DNA of 50,380 nucleotides from positions 1-50,380 of the forward strand of contig NZ_POUB01000020.1 of assembly GCF_003236335.1 (NCBI RefSeq). The letters run 5' to 3'. This stretch comes from Micromonospora deserti (lineage in GTDB: Bacteria; Actinomycetota; Actinomycetes; Mycobacteriales; Micromonosporaceae). This document shows, in pieces, positions 18,557-27,723 of this stretch (position 1 is the stretch's first letter; each line of letters starts with the position of its first letter). The notes below the pieces were generated by a model. It was not told the origin of the DNA. It was given only the letters and a program-made list of their open reading frames with translations, and did no database searches. Both the position numbers and the translations under genes were made by a program.

Positions 18557-19387
18557 CTACTTGGTGGCGCCGACCGTGATGCCGCGCGTGAGCGTGCGTT
18601 GGAAGATCAGGAAGAAGACGATCGCCGGGATGATCCCGAGCAGTGCCGAGGCGTTGGACATGGTGGCGTCCATCAGCCGCTGGCCCTGCAGCACGCCGAG
18701 CGCCACGGGGACCGTCTGGTTGTCGTTCGAGATCAGGAACACCAGCGGCAGGAAGAACTCGTTCCAGGTCCAGATGAAGAAGAAGACCAGCAGCACGGCC
18801 AGCGTGGGCCGGCTGAGCGGCACCACGACTCGCCACAGCACCTGCCACCGACTGGCGCCGTCCATCCGGGCCGCCTCCAGGATCTCGGGCGGGAAGCTGG
18901 AGAGCACCGACGAGAGCAGATACGTACCGAACGCGGTCTGGATCACCGTGAAGATGATGATGACGGCGAGCCGGGTGTCGTACAGACCGACCTGCTTGGA
19001 CAGGTAGTACAGCGGGTAGACGAGCGCCTCCTGGGGCAGCGTGAACGCCAGCAGGAAGAGCACCAGCACCCATAGCCGCCCCCGTACCCGGCCGATCCCC
19101 AGGGCGTACGCGTTGAACAGCGACACCAGCACCGCCAGCACCGCGACAGAACCGCTGATGACGATGCTGTTCAACAACTTCTGGCCGAAGTCGACCCGGT
19201 TCCAGAAGTCGATGATGCCCTGCAGGTAGACGCCCTCCGGCAGTGCCAGGGGGCCGTTCGAGGCGTACTCCGACGGGGACTTCAGGGCGTTGAAGGCAAC
19301 AACGACGAACGGGAAGAGCATCATCAGGGCCAGCACCACCAGCGCCAGCAGCACCAGGTACTTCGCCGGTTCGCGTCGCCTGGCCAT
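18557..19387 (-). CDS. Carbohydrate ABC transporter permease (MalG type)
   Basis: Protein of 276 aa with six predicted membrane segments, beginning MARRREPAKYLVLLALVVLAL. The cytoplasmic EAA loop is ILEAARMDGASRWQVLWRVVVPLSRP, which contacts the shared ATPase, and the ending is RTLTRGITVGATK. The ATG overlaps the stop of the upstream permease by one base (TGATG), so the pair is co-translated. It forms the inner-membrane channel with the partner permease and the lipoprotein at 20363-21664. No ATPase is encoded here; actinomycete sugar importers commonly share one MsiK-like ATPase encoded elsewhere. Confidence 0.93.
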   Translation of the reverse strand: MARRREPAKYLVLLALVVLALMMLFPFVVVAFNALKSPSEYASNGPLALPEGVYLQGIIDFWNRVDFGQKLLNSIVISGSVAVLAVLVSLFNAYALGIGRVRGRLWVLVLFLLAFTLPQEALVYPLYYLSKQVGLYDTRLAVIIIFTVIQTAFGTYLLSSVLSSFPPEILEAARMDGASRWQVLWRVVVPLSRPTLAVLLVFFFIWTWNEFFLPLVFLISNDNQTVPVALGVLQGQRLMDATMSNASALLGIIPAIVFFLIFQRTLTRGITVGATK

Positions 19388-20349
19388 CACCGGGCCTCCT
19401 CGTCGCCGGTGTCTTGGACCCGCAGGAAGAGCACGGTCAGCACCACGATCACCACGGTCAGCGCGGTGGCGATCGCGGCGCCGTATCCGACCTGGGTCTT
19501 CTCGAAGAAGTTCTGGTACGAGTAGTACGCCGGCACGTTGGTCGCGCCGCCCGGGCCGCCCTTGGTGAGCACGTAGATGTGGGCGAAGACCTTCAGGGAG
19601 GCAATGGTGGTCCACAGCAGTACCACGTAGATCTCCGGCCGGATCTGCGGAATCGTGACGTGCCAGAACCGGCGCCACCACGACGCGCCGTCGATCTCCG
19701 CGGCCTCGTACAGAGCGGGGTCGACCCGCTGCAGCCCGGACATGAAGATCACGACCGGGAAGCCGATCTGGATCCACACCATGACGACCATCACACTCGA
19801 CAGTGCGAAGCTCGGGTCGCCCAGCCAGTCCTGTGCCAGCCCGCCGAGGCCCAGCTTCTCCAGCGAGGCGTTGAGGGCGCCGTACGACGGATTCAGAAAC
19901 CATCCCCAGACGATCCCGGCGACGGGGATGGGCAGCACCTGAGGCAGGTAGTAGCTGGCGCGCAGCCCGCTGGCGGTGCCCGCGCCGAACCGCTTCGCCA
20001 CGTAGTCGAACAGCGCCGCCCCGAGCACCAGGCCGATCATCGTCGGGATGATCGCCATCGCGAGGATGACGGCCAGGTTGTTCCGGAACGAGGCCCAGAA
20101 CGTGGTGTCGGAGAACAACCGGTCGTAGTTGTCCAGACCGGTCCACTCCGGGGTGCCCACCCCGTGCCACCGGGTGAAGCTGATGCCGAGATTCATGAGG
20201 AACGGCAGCAGGATCACGCCGACGAACAGCACCAGGCCGGGGACCAGGTAGACAAGGTAGGGTCCGCTCGGCCCTGCCCGCCGTTTAGGGGACGGCGGGC
20301 GGGGGGACGCCGACACTGTGGCCGCCGGGGCGGTAACCGGTGAGGTCAT
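19387..20349 (-). CDS. Carbohydrate ABC transporter permease (MalF type)
   Basis: Protein of 320 aa. A Pro/Ala-rich cytoplasmic N-terminus precedes six membrane segments (first near YLVYLVPGLVLFVGVILLPF). The EAA motif is LYEAAEIDGASWWRRFWHVTIPQIRP. It lies 13 bases after the binding-protein gene and is coupled to the next permease by stop/start overlap. It is the second half of the channel and, by operon context and operator, is under the LacI at 16936-17946. Its likely substrate is an oligosaccharide released by the GH3/GH5 group. Confidence 0.93.
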   Translation of the reverse strand: MTSPVTAPAATVSASPRPPSPKRRAGPSGPYLVYLVPGLVLFVGVILLPFLMNLGISFTRWHGVGTPEWTGLDNYDRLFSDTTFWASFRNNLAVILAMAIIPTMIGLVLGAALFDYVAKRFGAGTASGLRASYYLPQVLPIPVAGIVWGWFLNPSYGALNASLEKLGLGGLAQDWLGDPSFALSSVMVVMVWIQIGFPVVIFMSGLQRVDPALYEAAEIDGASWWRRFWHVTIPQIRPEIYVVLLWTTIASLKVFAHIYVLTKGGPGGATNVPAYYSYQNFFEKTQVGYGAAIATALTVVIVVLTVLFLRVQDTGDEEAR

Positions 20350-20362
20350 GGGTGAGCGGTCC

Positions 20363-21664
20363 CTACTCGCCGATCGTGCCAGCGTGCTCCTGGTACGGCT
20401 TCGCGATCTCGTCCAGCACCTGGTCGGACGACGCGGTGCCGTTGATGAGCTTCTGGACCCCGGACACCAGCACGTCGTAGTAGCCCGGCGCCGGCCAGTC
20501 CGGGTAGAACGCCAACCCGTCGTTCCCGCTGAGGGTGGTGAAGTTCTCGATCAGCTCCTTGCTCTTCGGGTCGGTGATCGCCGCGGGGTCGGCCGCGACC
20601 GGCACCCCGCCCGAGTTGCCCAGCTTGTTCTGGATCTTCTTCTGCATCGTGATGTCGATGAAGTCGTACGCCAGGTCCTTGTTCTCGGAGTTCTCCGGGA
20701 TCACCCACAGGTTGCCGCTCGACCCCGCGCTCATCGTGTTGCCGGGCCACAGGAAGGTGCCCCACTCGAAGTTTTTGACCTCGGCCGCCACCCGGCCGTA
20801 CCACCAACTGCCGGAGACCATGATCGGAAACTTGCCGGAGATGAAGGAGGTCCCCATGCTCTCCGCGTCGATGCCGGCCGAGTTCTTGGCGATGTAGCCC
20901 CGCTTCACCCAGTCGGCGAAGGTGGTCGCCCCGTGCGTCCAAGCCTCGTCGTGGAAGTCGACCTTGCCGTCGTACATCTGGAAGGCGTTGACCCAGCCGC
21001 GGTCGGCCTTGCTCAACGCGAGTTGGTAGAGGATCTGCTGCGCCGGGTACTCCTTGCCGCCGACAGCCAGCGGGGTGACGCCCGCCTTGACGAACGTCTC
21101 CATCGCGGCGGTGAATTCGTCGAGCGTGGTCGGCACCTTGACGCCGTGCTTCGCGAACAGGTCCTTGTTGTAGTACACCATCACGAACTCGGCGTAGTTC
21201 GGGATGCCGTACCAGTTGCCCGAGCCCATGACGCCGCGCTGGTCGTACCGGGCGGTGGTCTGCAGGCTCGGGCTCAGCATTTTGTCCCAGCCACGCTTCG
21301 CCACCTCGTCGCTCATGTCGGTCAGCAGCCCCTGCTTGGACAGCAGACCGGTGGTCGCGTTGCCCTTGTTGTACTCGAGGATGTCCGGCGCGTCCCTGGA
21401 GTTCAGCACCATCGGCGCCGTCTTCTGGATCTGTTCGAAGCCCTTCTCCTCGAACTTGACCTTCACCCCGGGGTGGGTGGCCTCGAACTCCTTGATGGCC
21501 TCGCTCCAGGCGACGCCCATGGCGCTGTCGGGTCCCTCGTAGTGCCAGAGGGTGAGCGTTTTGCCGCCGGACGAGTCGTCGCCTCCGCAGCCGGTGAGCG
21601 CCATTGTTCCGGCGATGAGCGCCGCCGACAGCGCGGCGGCCGCACGGCGTCCTGCTGTGAACAT
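20363..21664 (-). CDS. Sugar-binding lipoprotein of ABC importer (family 1 SBP)
   Basis: Protein of 433 aa. The signal peptide ends in the lipobox LTGC, giving lipidated C26; the mature protein starts GGDDSSGGKTLTLWHYEGPDS. The fold is a typical family 1 extracellular solute-binding protein (WSEAIKEFEATHPGVKVKF, VNAFQMYDGKVDFHDEAW, SGSWWYGRVAAEV). GGAGG lies five bases before ATG 21664. Promoter and LacI-type operator are visible just upstream. It captures the oligosaccharide outside the membrane and passes it to the two permeases downstream. Confidence 0.94.
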   Translation of the reverse strand: MFTAGRRAAAALSAALIAGTMALTGCGGDDSSGGKTLTLWHYEGPDSAMGVAWSEAIKEFEATHPGVKVKFEEKGFEQIQKTAPMVLNSRDAPDILEYNKGNATTGLLSKQGLLTDMSDEVAKRGWDKMLSPSLQTTARYDQRGVMGSGNWYGIPNYAEFVMVYYNKDLFAKHGVKVPTTLDEFTAAMETFVKAGVTPLAVGGKEYPAQQILYQLALSKADRGWVNAFQMYDGKVDFHDEAWTHGATTFADWVKRGYIAKNSAGIDAESMGTSFISGKFPIMVSGSWWYGRVAAEVKNFEWGTFLWPGNTMSAGSSGNLWVIPENSENKDLAYDFIDITMQKKIQNKLGNSGGVPVAADPAAITDPKSKELIENFTTLSGNDGLAFYPDWPAPGYYDVLVSGVQKLINGTASSDQVLDEIAKPYQEHAGTIGE

Positions 21665-21710
21665 CGCTTCCTCCAGGGGAAGTGGACATCAATCGGAAAC
21701 GAGGGTGTAA

Positions 21711-21724
21711 TCGAAGCGTTTCGA
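21711..21724. promoter_or_regulatory. LacI-type operator of the ABC importer operon
   Basis: TCGAAGCGTTTCGA sits immediately downstream of the predicted -10 of the binding-protein promoter, within what would be the initially transcribed region. A repressor bound there would block RNA polymerase. It is the third match to TYGAAGCGNTTCGA in this region. Confidence 0.8.
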
Positions 21725-21725
21725 T

Positions 21726-21755
21726 AGCATAAGAGTGACCGATGACACACGTCAA
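21726..21755 (-). promoter_or_regulatory. Promoter of the ABC importer operon
   Basis: On the minus strand, TTGACG (21750-21755) and TATGCT (21726-21731) are separated by 18 bases and followed at once by the operator. Spacing and sequence fit a housekeeping sigma promoter. Confidence 0.6.
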
Positions 21756-21829
21756 GGCTTCATTGGGAGCCATCCCAGTGAGGCGCTGCTCACCGCTCGG
21801 CTCGATCACCCTGGCGTGCCCGCCGTCTA

Positions 21830-22589
21830 TGACCTCGGTGAGGATTGCGGGCCGGATTGATGACGCACTCACCAGCGAGTTCTTGGCGCTGGTGACATTG
21901 GAGTCGTAGAGCCAGGTCTGGATGCTTCGCCCGCCGACCGCGCTATTCCTCACGGTGACGTTGCTGTTGAAGTACTGGGCGAACTGGTTACCCACCCGAC
22001 GGGGCAGGTCGCCCCTCCTGAGGGGTTCGCCATCGTCGAATCGCCCGCGAGCCAGAGGGTGACCCGAGGTTGCGAAGGTGAGGACGACGGGCTCGGCGAC
22101 GGCGGCGGGCAGGGTGTGGGGTTCGGCCCCGTCGCCACATCGAGATAGTCGATGTTGGGCAGTCCACTGGCCGTGGTCGGGCTGAACCGGATCGTGTTGC
22201 TGCCCGCGTTCACCGACACCGTCACCGTCTTCGTGGCCCAGGTCGCCCACGCCCCGGTGCTTTCAAACGGCACCGACTGCACCATTGTGCCATTGACGAC
22301 GACATCGGCAGGCCGCGCGGTGGTGGTGCCGTTGGCGAAAGAACCGACAGCTGCGCTGCCCCAGACGCCGACGCGCTCACCGTAAACTGCGCTGCCGCGC
22401 CGACGGCGTTTCTGCCACCACAGAACCCACTGCCGGAAAACCCCGTGTGATTGGAAGCGATGCAGCCGTCACACGTAGCCGGCGCCGCTTCAGCCGGGCC
22501 GGCGCCGCGCTCGCCATGGTGGTGGAGAACAACGCGACCGCGCTGGCCAGCAGGGCGGTGCAGCGATGACTGCTCGCAGATGCACTCAT
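21830..22589 (-). pseudogene. Secreted CBM35-GDSL esterase, frameshifted and 3'-truncated
   Basis: Four reading-frame segments are needed: a signal peptide (MSASASSHRCTALLASAVAL), then a CBM35 N-half (APATCDGCIASNHTGFSGSG). The CBM35 C-half follows with a Pro/Ser linker and the esterase start VTLWLAGDSTMANP. The last segment is a GDSL block (GNQFAQYFNSNVTVRN, SAVGGRSIQTWLY). Its order of modules equals the intact neighbour at 24114-25583, and the nucleophile serine motif AGDST is still visible. Three frameshifts and the missing C-terminal half (with the catalytic D..H) show it is inactive. It lies at the end of the esterase operon. Confidence 0.8.
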
Positions 22590-22643
22590 CCCTCCTCAAT
22601 CGTCTACTCGGTCAGGCATACGATTTGTGGCGGTTGCGGTCGC

Positions 22644-24047
22644 CTAGAGGTACTGGTCGATGATCGGGGCAAGCCGCTGGGCGATCTTCGCGTGGCCCGT
22701 GTCGTTCGGATGGACGGTGTCGACGAGGTCGCCAGTACCGATCCAGTTTGTGGTGTCGACGAAGTAGACCTTGCCGTCACCGGCCGCGTTGCGGGCTGCC
22801 ACGGCGTTGCGTGTCTCGGTTACGTAGCGGCCCCGGAAGGTCCTCATCGCGAAGATGTGGGCGTCGGGGTAGGCCCGGCGGAGCCGCTCGAGGATGACGA
22901 TGTAGTTCTGGTAGAACTGGGTGCCGGACACGCCGTGACCGACGTCGTTGGTGCCCAGGTTGATCACCACCGCGGTCGCCTGGTAGGTCGAGAAGTCCCA
23001 GTCGTCGTAGTTCACGAACGCTGACGAGCGGCGGAACCTGTCCACCATCCCAACGCAGTCCTGGCTGACCAGGCAGGCGCCGCCCTGGGCCACCTGGGTG
23101 TGACCGGCGCCGAGCGCCTCGCCGGTGAGCCACGGGTAGGCGGTGAAGGGGCGGTTGCTGTTGGGCTGGCCGACCGTGATCGAGTCGCCGATGAACTCGA
23201 CGAAGTTCGCCGGGCGGGCGATCGGGACGGTCTGCCCACCGCTGGCGAGGATGAGGCCGCCGAAGACCGGGTCGCCGGTGTACGAGCCCGCCCGCTCGCG
23301 GTAGCCGATCCGGATGGTGTTGGTGGTGCCCGTCAGCCCGGTGGCCAGCGTGACGTTGCCGGAGACGCCGCGGCGCCACCGCAGCGGCCCGCTGTTGATC
23401 GAGTAGTACAGGTCGATGGTCCCGCGCTGGCGTACCCCGATGGAGCTTCCCGTGAAGCGGGCATCGAGGTAACCGCCGGCCCAGCCCATCGAGTAGTACG
23501 ACGGATCCGACCGGTTCCAGCGGCCGTAGTACTGGATGTTCGCGTCGGTCGGCCTACCGTTGCCCCCTGTCGGGGAACCCACCTCGAAGTTGAGGTAGTC
23601 GATGTTGGGTAGGCCGTTGGCCGTGGTCGGGCTGAACCGGATCGTGCTGCTGCCCGATGCCACCGACACCGACACCGTCTTGGTCGCCCACGTCGACCAG
23701 GCGCCGGTGCCCTCAAACGACGTCGTCGTAACCCGGGAGCCGTTGACGGTGACGTCCACGGGGCGGGCGGTCGTGGTGCCGTTGGCGAACCGGACCCCCA
23801 GCGTCGCGGTGCCCGCCGCTGACGCGCTGACGGTGAACTGTGCCGCCGCGCCGATGGCGTTGGTGCCGTTGCAGAACCCGGTCCCGGAGAAGCCCGGGTG
23901 GTTGGAGTCGATGGTGCCGCTACAGGTCGCCGGCGCGGCTTCCGCTTCGTACCGGGTCGGCGCCGCCATCGCGGGGGTGATTGTCAACGCCATGACCGTG
24001 CCGGCCAGCATGGTGACGCCGGCAATGAAGGCGGATCTCAGTTTCAT
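22644..24047 (-). CDS. Secreted CBM35 - jelly-roll - SGNH esterase (CE2-like)
   Basis: Protein of 467 aa. Signal peptide 1-28; CBM35 about 30-155 with the cysteine pair C42/C59 and the ending NGLPNIDYLNFEV. A jelly-roll domain follows (about 165-280, YYGRWN..., VFGGLILASGG), then an SGNH esterase. S289 lies in FIGDSITVG, the block III motif is NLGTND, and the catalytic Asp/His are in DLVDTVHPNDTGH. Jelly roll plus SGNH is the architecture of CE2 acetyl esterases, which deacetylate xylan or other wall polysaccharides. GGAGAG stands five bases before ATG 24047. It follows the CE12 gene by 66 bases and probably shares its promoter. Confidence 0.9.
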   Translation of the reverse strand: MKLRSAFIAGVTMLAGTVMALTITPAMAAPTRYEAEAAPATCSGTIDSNHPGFSGTGFCNGTNAIGAAAQFTVSASAAGTATLGVRFANGTTTARPVDVTVNGSRVTTTSFEGTGAWSTWATKTVSVSVASGSSTIRFSPTTANGLPNIDYLNFEVGSPTGGNGRPTDANIQYYGRWNRSDPSYYSMGWAGGYLDARFTGSSIGVRQRGTIDLYYSINSGPLRWRRGVSGNVTLATGLTGTTNTIRIGYRERAGSYTGDPVFGGLILASGGQTVPIARPANFVEFIGDSITVGQPNSNRPFTAYPWLTGEALGAGHTQVAQGGACLVSQDCVGMVDRFRRSSAFVNYDDWDFSTYQATAVVINLGTNDVGHGVSGTQFYQNYIVILERLRRAYPDAHIFAMRTFRGRYVTETRNAVAARNAAGDGKVYFVDTTNWIGTGDLVDTVHPNDTGHAKIAQRLAPIIDQYL

Positions 24048-24113
24048 CGTTGCTCTCCGTGATCAGTTACGTGTTTCAGATATGGCGGTCGTTTTCCGGG
24101 CCGCACCCCTGTG

Positions 24114-25583
24114 TCAGCGCAGGTAGCTGACCAGTGCGAGATTGCGCTCGCGAATGCCCTGGACGACCAGGTCGGCCATCTTCCCGGCGCCGTATTCGGA
24201 GAAGTGCGTGTTGTCGGTGACGCCGTCCACCGACTGGCGCAGGAAGAGTTGGGCGGAGTTGGCCGGGCCCAGAGACTCCACCAGCGCCTCACTCTTTGCA
24301 GTCAGATCGATCACCGGCACGTTGAGCGAGGACCCGAGCCTGCGCATCTCGGCCGGCAGGTTGACGCTGACGCCGTTGACGTGCAGCGCGGTGGAGGTGA
24401 GCTGGTTCCCGTTGAACAGCCGCCGTACGGGTGGGGTGACCAGGACGGGGACGCCGCCCCTTTCCCGCACATGGTTGATCAGGGAGGCGAGGTTGTTTCG
24501 GAAGGTCGACGCCGACGTGGACTTGTCGTTGTGGCCGAACTGGATCAGCACCAGGTCGTTCTGCTTGATCAGCGGCCTCATCGCGGGAAACAACGCGGAG
24601 TTGCTCAGGAAGCTGCCGGAGCTCTCACCGGAGTCGCCGTAGTTGGCAATGACCGCGCCGGCCGACACGTGGGTGGGCAGGATTTGTCCCCAACCGGTGT
24701 ACGGGGCGCTCGGCTGGTCACAGACGGTGGAGTCGCCGGCCAGGTAGACCACGAGCGGGTTGCTCGCCGGCTCGACGGTCAGACCGGACAGCTTCGGCGC
24801 GGAACCAGCGAAGGTGATGTCCAACCCGGGGGTGCCGGTGCCGCCCTGCCCGGTCGGCTGGCCTTCCGGCTGCCGTACGTTGATGGTGAAGACGTATTTG
24901 CTGATCGTGCCGGCCGCGGTGGTGACCGCCGGGAGGATCCGCCGACGGGCCTCCACCGACATGGCGGTGTTGCCGGCGGAGGCGCGGTCGCCGATCCACG
25001 CGGTCACCGTGTAGTTGCCCGGGGAGACCGCGAAGTGGCAGCGGATCGGCGAGTTGCCGGTGCACTCTGCCGGCCGGCCGGGCGGGGTGGTGGTGTCGCC
25101 CGTGGTCACCTCGAGGTAATCGAGGTTGCCGAGCCCGTTGGAGGTGGTCGCGGCGAGCCGGATCGTGTTGCTGCCGGCGTTCAGCGATACGGTCAGCGTT
25201 TTCGTGGCCCACGTTGTCCATTCGCCAGTGGGACTGAACGCGGTGGCTGCCTGCACGACGGCACCATTGACCACGACGTCCGCCGGACGGTTAGCCGTTG
25301 CACCGTTGGCGTACCGGATCCTGACGGTTGCCGTCCCGGCCGCGGCCGCGCTCACGGTGAACTGCGCGGCCGCTCCGACCGCATTGTTGCCGTTGCAGAA
25401 CCCACTGCCGGAGTAGCCGGCGTGGTTGGACTCGACGACACCGTCGCAGGTGGCCGGTGCGTTTTCCGCCTCGTAACGGGTCGCCGCAGCGACAGCCGCC
25501 GTTGCCGTGAGGGCGCCCGCACCGGCTACCGCCACCGCGGCGCAGACGGAGAGCAGCGCGACGCGTTGTCTACGGGAAAACAT
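24114..25583 (-). CDS. Secreted CBM35 - rhamnogalacturonan acetylesterase (CE12)
   Basis: Protein of 489 aa. Signal peptide about 1-33; CBM35 about 35-162 (C46/C63 pair); linker with PGRPAECTG; a beta-rich domain (about 180-272). A CE12 SGNH domain follows, with S285 in YLAGDSTVCD, the oxyanion Gly in NYGDSGESS, Asn in IQFGHNDKS and the catalytic pair in DNTHFSEYGA. CE12 removes O-acetyl groups from galacturonate in the RG-I backbone, opening it to lyases. CTGGAG lies seven bases before ATG 25583. It is the first gene of an esterase group, with a promoter of the shared CBM35 type at 25982-26021. Confidence 0.93.
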   Translation of the reverse strand: MFSRRQRVALLSVCAAVAVAGAGALTATAAVAAATRYEAENAPATCDGVVESNHAGYSGSGFCNGNNAVGAAAQFTVSAAAAGTATVRIRYANGATANRPADVVVNGAVVQAATAFSPTGEWTTWATKTLTVSLNAGSNTIRLAATTSNGLGNLDYLEVTTGDTTTPPGRPAECTGNSPIRCHFAVSPGNYTVTAWIGDRASAGNTAMSVEARRRILPAVTTAAGTISKYVFTINVRQPEGQPTGQGGTGTPGLDITFAGSAPKLSGLTVEPASNPLVVYLAGDSTVCDQPSAPYTGWGQILPTHVSAGAVIANYGDSGESSGSFLSNSALFPAMRPLIKQNDLVLIQFGHNDKSTSASTFRNNLASLINHVRERGGVPVLVTPPVRRLFNGNQLTSTALHVNGVSVNLPAEMRRLGSSLNVPVIDLTAKSEALVESLGPANSAQLFLRQSVDGVTDNTHFSEYGAGKMADLVVQGIRERNLALVSYLR

Positions 25584-26242
25584 GACTGCACTCCAGAGGT
25601 GAGTTGGAACAGCTGTGAAGCCGGGGCCGGTAGCCGGCTGGGCCTGAGGTGTTGAGCAGAGGATCAGCCGGCTTACGCCGAGTCGAGGCTACGAACACAA
25701 GTTGTGAATGGCGTGGCCTACGGGCTTGCACAGGGCCGACTGCGACGCCGAACAGATGGGAACTGGGAGACTGATGGGGACGCGGCCGACAACTGAGTTC
25801 CCCGGGCGAACGTCAAAGTGGTTGGGACTGGTGGTTCCGATGCCGATTCACGTCGTGGCATAGCAGGGGCACCTCTCGCCTTCCATGACCGTGAGCGCAG
25901 CGCCCAACCGGCCACCCCGCCTCGCCTTGGAACCAGGTCGGCATCCAGGCGCCGAAGTTAGCCGGGTGAGTGAACTAATACGTCTGTCAGATATCTTGCC
26001 GAGGACATGGAGAACTGTCAATCGATGCCCGTCCACTTACTGAGGCCGGGCCCACGATGGCAACTGCGTCACGTCCCCTGGATGGCGCGGCCATTCGCTG
26101 AGCGCTCACCGCTCCCCGGCGGCAACCCCGTCATGCCGGCCGAGGTGCGGTTCACCCGGTCCAGTCCAGCCACCCCGGCCCTCCAGGCGAAGCTGGTCGC
26201 CGCTCGGCGGTGTATCGCCGAGCTGGAAACCGAGTTGGCCGT
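25584..26242. other. Long leader and intergenic region before the esterase operon
   Basis: About 650 bases without a supported gene. From the predicted promoter (near 26000) to the CE12 start is roughly 400 bases of leader. Two AGCCGGCT palindromes flank 26 bases near 25635-25675 and could pair. A plus-strand frame at 26007-26255 ends in LVAARRCIAELETELAVHRP, faintly like a transposase coiled-coil, but it is too weak to call. Confidence 0.5.
25982..26021 (-). promoter_or_regulatory. CBM35-type promoter module, copy 2
   Basis: On the minus strand, ATCGATTGACAG carries the -35 TTGACA (26016-26021). Exactly 17 bases later comes CAAGAT (25993-25998), then ATCTGACAGACG. The match to the module at 48380-48419 covers the -35, its flank ATCGA, the spacing and the CAA..TATCTG..A.A block. 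It should drive the CE12/CE2 esterases. Confidence 0.6.
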
Positions 26243-26280
26243 TCATCGCCCGTGAGGGCTGAACGACCCGAACGACCCCT

Positions 26281-26625
26281 CAGGCGCGGCCGAGCTGCAG
26301 ACGATCTCGGTACGGCCGTTCACGGGGCGTACCGGCCAGAGCGGATCGCCGTCCACCAGGTCGAGTTCGCCGCCGAACCGAGGAGAGGGACGAAACCGGT
26401 TCTCGGAGGTTGACGGTCCAGCGGGAGCCGTCCCAGAACCGGTCGGTGACGGTGCGCCCGTCGACGCGTAGCTGTCCGACGTCTCCGGCCCAGTCGATCT
26501 CCAGCAGCGCGTCGTGCGCCGGGTCGGCCGCCCAGTCCGGCAGCTCGAGCCGGTAGACGGCGGCGAGGTCGTCGAACGCCCCGGGTGCCGGCGCGGACTC
26601 CCGGGCGGTGCTGCGCTTCAAACCG
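26281..26625 (-). pseudogene. C-terminal fragment of a GH35-like beta-galactosidase
   Basis: The minus-strand frame gives GAFDDLAAVYRLELPDWAAD, then DALLEIDWAGDVGQLRVDG and RTVTDRFWDGSRWTVNLRE. After a frameshift another frame reads GELDLVDGDPLWPVRPVNGR. From memory the DALLEIDWAGD..QLRVDG...TDRFWDG pattern belongs to the last domains of actinobacterial GH35-type beta-galactosidases. No start or catalytic domain remains. The family name is tentative. Confidence 0.45.
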
Positions 26626-26650
26626 GGTATGGGACCTGCCCAGGGATCCG

Positions 26651-27616
26651 TCAGGGGTGAAGCGTGCTGATATCGGTGCCCATCTCGGCGACGGTGTGGG
26701 CCCGGATGTCGGGACGCGGTCCGTCGGCGACGTGCGAGACGACGTCTCGCACATGGTCCTGGGCCGGTTCGGCCAACCCGTCGTACACCGCGAGGAACAC
26801 TTCCCGCGCGCGTGTGCGCGGCCAGTCGGACGGCATGAGCTCGATGGGGAGCAGGGGGTCGAGCGTCGGGAAGCGGCGGTAGGTGTCCATTACCTCGGTG
26901 CGGGCCCGTACGGCGGCCGCGCCGGTGATGTCGCCGGCACGGATGCCGGGCAGTAGCGGGTCCCACCGGTGGATGAATGTCTCGTACTCCTTGGCGATGG
27001 CCGCGATGTCCCAGGCTTCGATCGGGTCGCGGGTGGCGTCCGACCTGAACTGCAGGTGCCGCGCGCGGAACGCGGTCGTGGCGCCGGGTGTTACTGCGAC
27101 CAGTTCCGCGTGTGCCTGCTCCGTCAGCGGGTGCGGTGACACCCAAACCCCGTCATAGAGCGGTGCGTATCCCCGCCATCGCAGGTGGGCTCGCAGGGAG
27201 CTTCGCCGGGCGTGCTCCTCCTTCGGCATGGTGAAGACAATGACCGTCCATGACCTGTCCCAGGAGTCGGGCTCGGCGGCGAATGCCGCAATGGAGGTGC
27301 CGCCGATCGACAGGTTGACGGTGGCGGGCGCGGTCAGGCGGTAGGAACTGTGCCGACCCTGCCGGCTGCCCTCCAGTACGCCTCGGCGGGCCAGCCTGCT
27401 GATGGCGGTCCTCGCGGCGCCGGCGGTCACACCGAACTCGCCCAGCAGGGCCACGATTGCTGCGGTCGGTAACCAGGCGCGGGTGTGCAGGGTGTAGTCG
27501 GCGATCAGGGTCACCGCCAGGCCCTGGGGTGAGCTGCCGCTTTGCCGGCGCGGCAGCCGTACTGAATCGGCGGCGACGTCGGAAAAGATCTCTTCGATGT
27601 TGAACGGGCTTACCAC
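26651..27616 (-). CDS. PaaX-like transcriptional regulator 1
   Basis: Protein of 321 aa. It has an N-terminal winged helix (AAIVALLGEFGVTAGAARTAISRLARRGVLEGSRQGRHSSYRL), a middle domain (SWTVIVFTMPKEEHARRSSLRAHLRWRGYAPLYDGVWVSP), and a C-terminal domain ending VMDTYRRFPTLDPLLPIELMPSDWP...AREVFLAVYDGL. All three parts are typical of PaaX regulators. Classical PaaX senses phenylacetyl-CoA, but no phenylacetate gene is near; the neighbours are pectin-directed esterases. GTG 27616 has GGGAG six bases upstream; the open frame beyond is the shadow of the SGNH gene. It is closely related over its whole length to the second copy at 48563-49552. Confidence 0.92.
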   Translation of the reverse strand: MVSPFNIEEIFSDVAADSVRLPRRQSGSSPQGLAVTLIADYTLHTRAWLPTAAIVALLGEFGVTAGAARTAISRLARRGVLEGSRQGRHSSYRLTAPATVNLSIGGTSIAAFAAEPDSWDRSWTVIVFTMPKEEHARRSSLRAHLRWRGYAPLYDGVWVSPHPLTEQAHAELVAVTPGATTAFRARHLQFRSDATRDPIEAWDIAAIAKEYETFIHRWDPLLPGIRAGDITGAAAVRARTEVMDTYRRFPTLDPLLPIELMPSDWPRTRAREVFLAVYDGLAEPAQDHVRDVVSHVADGPRPDIRAHTVAEMGTDISTLHP

Positions 27617-27723
27617 GGTGTGCTCCCGGCGCAGGTCGGCGTGAGGGCGATGCCGACTGTAGCGGCCTGGGAACGCTCGCCACGAAGGCGCTCCGGCAAG
27701 CGGATCTACGCGACCATGGGTCG

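Noticed and set aside
20318..21727. A 469-codon plus-strand frame
   Set aside because: It is antisense to the binding-protein gene, lacks any domain and has shadow-like Arg/Val/Leu composition.
26007..26255. Possible transposase N-terminus (AELETELAVHR)
   Set aside because: One short coiled-coil-like match is too little to name a mobile element.
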